DNA of 64,000 nt from Argonema antarcticum A004/B2. Its GTDB lineage: Bacteria; Cyanobacteriota; Cyanobacteriia; Cyanobacteriales; Aerosakkonemataceae. The DNA lies in contig NZ_JAIQZN010000027.1 of assembly GCF_023333585.1 (NCBI RefSeq), forward strand, positions 1 through 64,000. Reading direction: 5' to 3'. Each line of letters starts with the position of its first letter. The stretch's first letter is position 1. Of this stretch, positions 59,676 to 64,000 are shown piece by piece. The notes below the pieces were generated by a model. The model was not told where the DNA came from. It did not search any database and saw only the letters and a program-made list of their open reading frames with translations. Position numbers and translations under genes: made by a program.

Positions 59676-61073
59676 ATGATGGACATTAAAGAAATCTTAA
59701 AATTGACAGATGAGCTAGTTTTAGCCCAAACAGGGGAACACCTAGATTATCTGCAAGAAGCTATACTGCGAGGTACTTTACAAGATCAGAAATACGCGGA
59801 AATTGCCGAAGCAACTCACTCTAGTGAAGGTTATGTCAGGGATGTCGGTTCAAAATTATGGAAAATACTATCTAACGGATTGGGACAAGATATTACTAAA
59901 GCGAATTTTAGAGTGATATTAGAGAAGGGGAAAATTTATAATTATCAATCAGCTATCGTTGGCGAAACTGTAACAGTTGGCGAGAATGTCACAGTTAATC
60001 AGAACCTTAACATTTGTCCAGAAAAATCTCGATCGCACACCCCCACACCGCAAACCCAACAAACCCCAACCCGATCGCACATCGACTTAGGCGACGCACC
60101 CGAAATCTTCAGCTTCTACGATCGCACCGACTCCCTCGCCACCCTCGAAAACTGGATAGTGCGCGATCGCGATCGTCTCATCGCACTCCTGGGAATCAGC
60201 GGAATTGGCAAAACTACCCTCGCACTGCGACTCATAGAACAAATCAAAACCCATTTTGATTACGTCATCTATCGCAGTCTCCGCTTTTCGCCAACCCCAG
60301 ATGCAACCCTCACCAACTTGCTGCAAATCTTCTCCCAGCAAGCAGAGATCCCCCACGCGATCGAAACGCAACTTTCCCAACTCATCAACTACCTACGCAA
60401 ATATCGCTGTCTGATTATCTTCGATGACGTACAGATGCTTTTCAGCAGCGGACAACTCGCAGGTCAATATAAATCTGGATATGAAGATTATCACTTATTT
60501 TTCAAACAAATAGCAGAACTTTGTCATCAGAGTAGCTTACTATTAATTAGTTGGGAAAAACCCAGAGAAATCGCCAAACTAGAAAGACTAAATAACTATG
60601 TGCATTCCTTAATATTAGGGAGTTTAGGCGTAGCAGCTAAGGAAATTCTCAAACAGCATAATTTATCAGATGAAGAAACTTGGGAAACTTTGATTAATTC
60701 CTATCAAGGAAATCCCCTCTGGTTAGAGTTCACCGCCACCATGATTCAAGAGTTATTTGGAGGTAAAGTTTCTGACTTTTTACAATGTGACGCGCCAATC
60801 TTATGCGAATCTTTACAAGCACAGTTAGACCAACAATTTCAGCGTCTAACCCAGCCGGAACAAGCAGTAATGATTCAGCTTGCTAATGAAACAGAACCCG
60901 TTACTTTGTCGCAAATTGACAAGACAGTACAGTTATCTACCTCAGATTTATTGAATGCCATGCAATCGCTAGGGAGGCGACTGTTATTGGAGGCAAAAGA
61001 GCAAGGTAAGACAACCTTTTTTACTTTAAATCCTGTGTTGAAACAGTATGTTAAAAATCGATATTGTAACTAA
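59676..61073 (+). CDS. STAND/NB-ARC-like NTPase with N-terminal wHTH
   Basis: A 465-residue protein. Residues 1-85 form the winged-helix domain found at the start of cyanobacterial STAND proteins (LDYLQEAILRGTLQDQKYAE, then YVRDVGSKLWKILS). The P-loop domain shows Walker A GISGIGKT at 173-180, Walker B CLIIFDD at 245-251 and a sensor-like LLLISWEKPRE. A winged-helix segment ends it near 460. The WD40, TPR or effector domains usual in STAND proteins are absent, so sensing or effect must be done by the wHTH or by partners. Two ATG codons (59676, 59679) can start it. Confidence 0.85.
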   Translation: MMDIKEILKLTDELVLAQTGEHLDYLQEAILRGTLQDQKYAEIAEATHSSEGYVRDVGSKLWKILSNGLGQDITKANFRVILEKGKIYNYQSAIVGETVTVGENVTVNQNLNICPEKSRSHTPTPQTQQTPTRSHIDLGDAPEIFSFYDRTDSLATLENWIVRDRDRLIALLGISGIGKTTLALRLIEQIKTHFDYVIYRSLRFSPTPDATLTNLLQIFSQQAEIPHAIETQLSQLINYLRKYRCLIIFDDVQMLFSSGQLAGQYKSGYEDYHLFFKQIAELCHQSSLLLISWEKPREIAKLERLNNYVHSLILGSLGVAAKEILKQHNLSDEETWETLINSYQGNPLWLEFTATMIQELFGGKVSDFLQCDAPILCESLQAQLDQQFQRLTQPEQAVMIQLANETEPVTLSQIDKTVQLSTSDLLNAMQSLGRRLLLEAKEQGKTTFFTLNPVLKQYVKNRYCN

Positions 61074-61145
61074 ACAATACAGGATTTACTTATCTTTGCT
61101 ACAATTGGCAGTATCTAGCACAGTGCGATCTGTAGGCCGAAAACT

Positions 61146-61829
61146 ATGATATCTGCTAGCGCGATTTTTCCTCCTTTGACCATTCCTCCTTTAGAAAATG
61201 GCGACAAGCTCACCCGCGCTGAATTTGAGCGTCGCTATGAAGCAATGCCTGAAGTCAAAAAAGCTGAATTGATTGAAGGAATGGTTTATATGGCATCTCC
61301 GTTAAGATTTGAAAGTCACGCAGAGCCTCATGCTTACATTATGGGCTGGTTGGCTACATACAAGGCTGGTACACCGGGAGTAAGGCTAGGTGATAATCCA
61401 ACGGTGCGTCTGGATGCCGATAACGAACCGCAACCGGATGCTTTATTGAGAATAGAACAGGGGGGCCGATCGCGCATCAGTGACGATGATTATGTGGAAG
61501 GTGCTACTGAATTAATAGTAGAAATTGCCGCTTCTACTGCGTCTCTAGATTTGCATAAAAAACTGACAGTCTACCGTCGCAATGGAGTACAAGAATATTT
61601 AGTTTGGCGAGTTTACGATCGTCAATTCGATTGGTTTAGATTAAATGCCGGGGAATATATTCAAGTTGATCCGAATGCTGATGGTATAATTTGCTCTCAA
61701 ATATTTCCTGGGTTGTGGTTGGATAAAGCCGCTTTATTAGGGGGTAATTTAGCAAAAGTTTTAGAAATATTGCAGCAGGGTTTAGCAACTCAGGAACATC
61801 AAGCTTTTGTGCAACAGTTGATGAGATGA
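61146..61829 (+). CDS. Uma2 family endonuclease (DUF820)
   Basis: A 227-residue protein with a PD-(D/E)xK fold of the Uma2 type: EAMPEVKKAELIEGMVYMAS at the start, DADNEPQPDALLRIEQGGRS in the middle and ATELIVEIAASTASLDLHKK with the catalytic-type residues. The family is greatly expanded in cyanobacteria, and its substrate is unknown. It lies 12 bp before a DUF29 gene, a frequent neighbour. Confidence 0.93.
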   Translation: MISASAIFPPLTIPPLENGDKLTRAEFERRYEAMPEVKKAELIEGMVYMASPLRFESHAEPHAYIMGWLATYKAGTPGVRLGDNPTVRLDADNEPQPDALLRIEQGGRSRISDDDYVEGATELIVEIAASTASLDLHKKLTVYRRNGVQEYLVWRVYDRQFDWFRLNAGEYIQVDPNADGIICSQIFPGLWLDKAALLGGNLAKVLEILQQGLATQEHQAFVQQLMR

Positions 61830-61841
61830 TTTAGATCTAAA

Positions 61842-62306
61842 ATGAAAACACAAACAGATAGAATTACGTTATACGATCGCGATTATCAACTCTGGCTAGA
61901 AACAACTATACAACAATTACGAGCCGGACAGTTTTCCAGTGTCGATTGGGAAAACTTATTTGAAGAGTTGGAAAGCATGGGAAGAAACAACAAGCGAGCG
62001 GTCAAAAGCCTCCTAACCCGACTTTGGGAACACTTACTCAAGCTGCGTTACTGGGAATCAGAAAGAGAATACAACGCTAATAAATGGAGAGCAGAAATCA
62101 TAACTTTTCGTCAACAGATCCGAGATGAATTGGCAGATAGTCCCAGCTTAAAACCTTATTTGGCTGAAATTTTTTCTCTTACTTATCTGGATGCAAAAAA
62201 AGTTATTGCTCGTTTAATGGATAAACCTGTTAATTTTTTTCCAGAAGAACCCCCCGCGTCTTTAGAACAAGTTTTAAACGAAGATTGGTTTTTTGATATT
62301 CCGTAG
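61842..62306 (+). CDS. DUF29 family protein
   Basis: A 154-residue paralogue of the 57134 gene: LYDRDYQLWLETTIQQLRAG, VDWENLFEELESMGRNNKRA and LLTRLWEHLLKLRYW. The close spacing with Uma2 suggests co-transcription. Function unknown. Confidence 0.93.
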   Translation: MKTQTDRITLYDRDYQLWLETTIQQLRAGQFSSVDWENLFEELESMGRNNKRAVKSLLTRLWEHLLKLRYWESEREYNANKWRAEIITFRQQIRDELADSPSLKPYLAEIFSLTYLDAKKVIARLMDKPVNFFPEEPPASLEQVLNEDWFFDIP

Positions 62307-62507
62307 TTTTTTGGTTATGAATAATGAAATATAGCATTTTGATTCAGTGGTCTGAGAACGATCGAGCGTATGTAGCATTTGCGTAAACGATATAACAATA
62401 GGGGTGAGGAAGTTTGAAAACTTACCTCACACCTTGGCGTTAAACTTTAGCCTATGTCATTCAGTTCGCCTTCCTAAATGATTATTCCCATTCTGACGGA
62501 TGTATTC

Positions 62508-63713
62508 TTAGTTAAATGTTTCTGCTCCTGTAGGTTCTTGGTGGACAATACCTCGCTTTTGAAGGCGATAATTCGCTACAACGGGGTAAACAACACCGCG
62601 TATCCGATTGATGGCACCTACTGGACGATGAACTGCTAAACCGTTCCAGGGAGAATATCTCAGGTTTTCGTTGAAATCGGATTGTTTTTCATAATCAATA
62701 ATCTGATGATTGACGGTGAGACGACCTACTTTCAAAAAGGGTGATTCCTGTTCCTTCCAGACATTGATGCCATCGTCGATCGGCATTTTTAGGTTGGTTT
62801 GGAACTGGATGCCAAAATCCCAACAGTATTGAGCATCAGGTTTCGCAAGAGATTGAATTAGATCGTCCCGGTAATAATTGTCTGGTTGATTGGGATCTAA
62901 ACCCAAGGCTTTGGCCCGATCGGCAAAGGGAAATTTAGGAATTCCCGGTCGAGATTGTTCTGGAATTATCTCGTGCGGTGGTTCGCATGAAACCGGAGTA
63001 AACCCATACTTAATTACAGCAGGATATTCGACAGGAACTGTACCAGGCTGGGAGGGATCGAAATCGGGACCCAGACCCAAAGCAGAGGGTGAACCGCTCC
63101 AATATTTTGCTGTTAGCAAACTCTTCGGAGTCCGGCTACCCGTAAGCGTCGAGACCGCTAGAAAGTGTCTGGGATGTCGTATTAGCCACTTTTTCAATGT
63201 CTCTGGTGATTCAACCAGAGCAGAAAAAAAGCCGTAGTAGTCTTTGATCGTTTGGCTCACAAATATCTCTGAATTGTGAACAATGATGTCCTGGGTTTTT
63301 GACTCGTGGCTTTGCGCCAGTCGTTCCCCTTCCACCCCCATCACTTTCACTGACATTGAGCGCGAATCTTTGTCGTAATCATTGTATACTTTGGTGGCCC
63401 CGTTAGCAAATCGCAACCAAACAGGATATTGTTTGGGTTTTGCCAGCAATCCTTGCTTAATGGAAATGGCATTGAGTTGCGAAGAAGTCAACGAGGCGCG
63501 TTTGCCCAATTCCCGTTTAATCGCTTCCTCATCAAAGTCAAAAATTTCCAGAGTTCCTTTCACGCAGGCGTGAGTTTTGGCGTGAGTATCTCGCAGCGCC
63601 CGATCCGTATTCCCGTAAAGATTATCCATACGAAGCTTGGCTTTTTCAGCCAGAAGATCGTAGTATTTGAGTTCGTCCTGTTCGGGATATTCCGTAAATA
63701 ACTTCTTGCTCAT
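62508..63713 (-). CDS. catalase-like heme protein
   Basis: A 401-residue protein. The region YPVWLRFANGATKVYNDYDK, followed by RSMSVKVMGVEGERL, corresponds to the catalase-family heme-pocket region around the catalytic Asn. An early THAKTHACVKGTLE segment supplies the histidine. Such short catalase-like proteins include allene-oxide-synthase relatives and often act on lipid hydroperoxides. A proximal Tyr is not assigned. The ATG at 63713 (MSKKLFTEYPEQ) follows AAAGG; the frame continues to 63797 but reads into a palindromic repeat. It is downstream of the partial gene at the window edge on the same strand. Confidence 0.75.
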   Translation of the reverse strand: MSKKLFTEYPEQDELKYYDLLAEKAKLRMDNLYGNTDRALRDTHAKTHACVKGTLEIFDFDEEAIKRELGKRASLTSSQLNAISIKQGLLAKPKQYPVWLRFANGATKVYNDYDKDSRSMSVKVMGVEGERLAQSHESKTQDIIVHNSEIFVSQTIKDYYGFFSALVESPETLKKWLIRHPRHFLAVSTLTGSRTPKSLLTAKYWSGSPSALGLGPDFDPSQPGTVPVEYPAVIKYGFTPVSCEPPHEIIPEQSRPGIPKFPFADRAKALGLDPNQPDNYYRDDLIQSLAKPDAQYCWDFGIQFQTNLKMPIDDGINVWKEQESPFLKVGRLTVNHQIIDYEKQSDFNENLRYSPWNGLAVHRPVGAINRIRGVVYPVVANYRLQKRGIVHQEPTGAETFN

Positions 63714-63742
63714 AAATAACCTTTGAAAAGGACTCCGGGTAC

Positions 63743-63826
63743 GTAGTTGCGCTTCAGCGCTCTTATAAGAAACTTGGATAAGAGCGCTGAAGCGCAACTA
63801 CATACCCAGCGCTGAAGCGCAACTAC
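63743..63826. repeat. family C palindrome plus extra arm
   Basis: GTAGTTGCGCTTCAGCGCTC (63743 on) faces GAGCGCTGAAGCGCAACTAC (ending 63801), and a third arm AGCGCTGAAGCGCAACTAC ends at 63826. It belongs to the same family as 36948-36989 and 57006-57048. Confidence 0.88.
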
Positions 63827-63848
63827 ATACCTAATGCCAGTCAGCTAG

Positions 63849-64000
63849 TTAAGCTGGTTGCCAACCCTCATTATAAAAAGAAACTCTGTACTCTTTACCG
63901 GGAGGAACATTACGATTCAACACCTGGGAGAGGGTCTTGGTATTCATAATCTCTTCCCAACCAACTGGTGAAAAAGTTTCTGGATTGAAGATATTTTCGG
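63849..64000 (-). CDS. C-terminal end of an unidentified protein (possibly heme peroxidase-like)
   Basis: Only the last 50 or so codons are inside the window, ending NVPPGKEYRVSFYNEGWQPA. The preceding FNPETFSPVGWEEIMNTKTL then SQVLNRN recalls the end of animal-type heme peroxidases, a guess from pattern only. With a catalase-like gene next on the same strand, an oxylipin or peroxide-related pair is conceivable. Confidence 0.45.
   Translation of the reverse strand, partial: ENIFNPETFSPVGWEEIMNTKTLSQVLNRNVPPGKEYRVSFYNEGWQPA

Overview
The window looks like chromosomal DNA of a filamentous cyanobacterium (Oscillatoria/Microcoleus-like). The reasons are the many HIP1-type GCGATCGC octamers, long runs of short tandem repeats (TTTTGAC, CCCCCTTGT, CTCCCACT types), cyanobacterial families (iron-uptake porin with SLH domain, XisH/XisI, DUF29, Uma2, DUF433/DUF5615, wHTH-STAND NTPase) and housekeeping genes of cyanobacterial type (dxs, mtnA, typA, sufA). 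The genus is inference.

Layout. 0-5 kb: a cyanobacterial protein of unknown function, an A-type Fe-S carrier, a TPR protein, small proteins and a TIGR01777-type epimerase. 5-20 kb: an accessory block with a MATE exporter, three paralogous COMT/ASMT-like methyltransferases, a Rieske oxygenase, a heme-dependent N-demethylase-like protein, a sulfotransferase and a secreted arylsulfatase, with an IS200/IS605 element (tnpB plus frameshifted tnpA) and an SLH porin inside it. Two MITE-like repeat families bracket the methyltransferase/Rieske part. It reads as a set of tailoring and export functions for a small molecule without a visible scaffold-building enzyme.

20-32 kb: a defence island. It holds a type I restriction-modification system (hsdM, a GIY-YIG protein, hsdS, hsdR) with a toxin-antitoxin pair inserted at the hsdS/hsdR junction, then a membrane GTPase, XisI/XisH, a seven-repeat CRISPR array without cas genes and a DUF697 GTPase. 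32-45 kb: a SulP permease broken by simple repeats, dxs, small genes, mtnA, an HD hydrolase, an RTX/sugar-dehydrogenase-like protein, a NUDIX hydrolase, two toxin-antitoxin pairs, typA and an SMI1/KNR4 protein.

45.8-50.1 kb: a type II R-M pair (XcyI-like nuclease plus SPPY methyltransferase) lies between two diverged copies of a secreted-protein gene. 50-55 kb: a membrane-anchored Hsp70-like ATPase and a two-TM partner candidate, then an IsrB-type RNA-guided nickase element with its omega-RNA region. 55-64 kb: a WGR/beta-propeller protein, DUF29 proteins, a CFI-box protein, a ParB-like protein, several very small zinc-finger proteins, a STAND NTPase with a 9-bp repeat array in its promoter, a Uma2 nuclease, a catalase-like heme protein and the 3' end of one more gene.

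No rRNA or tRNA gene was recognised. All calls come from reading motifs in the translated sequence; no database search was run.
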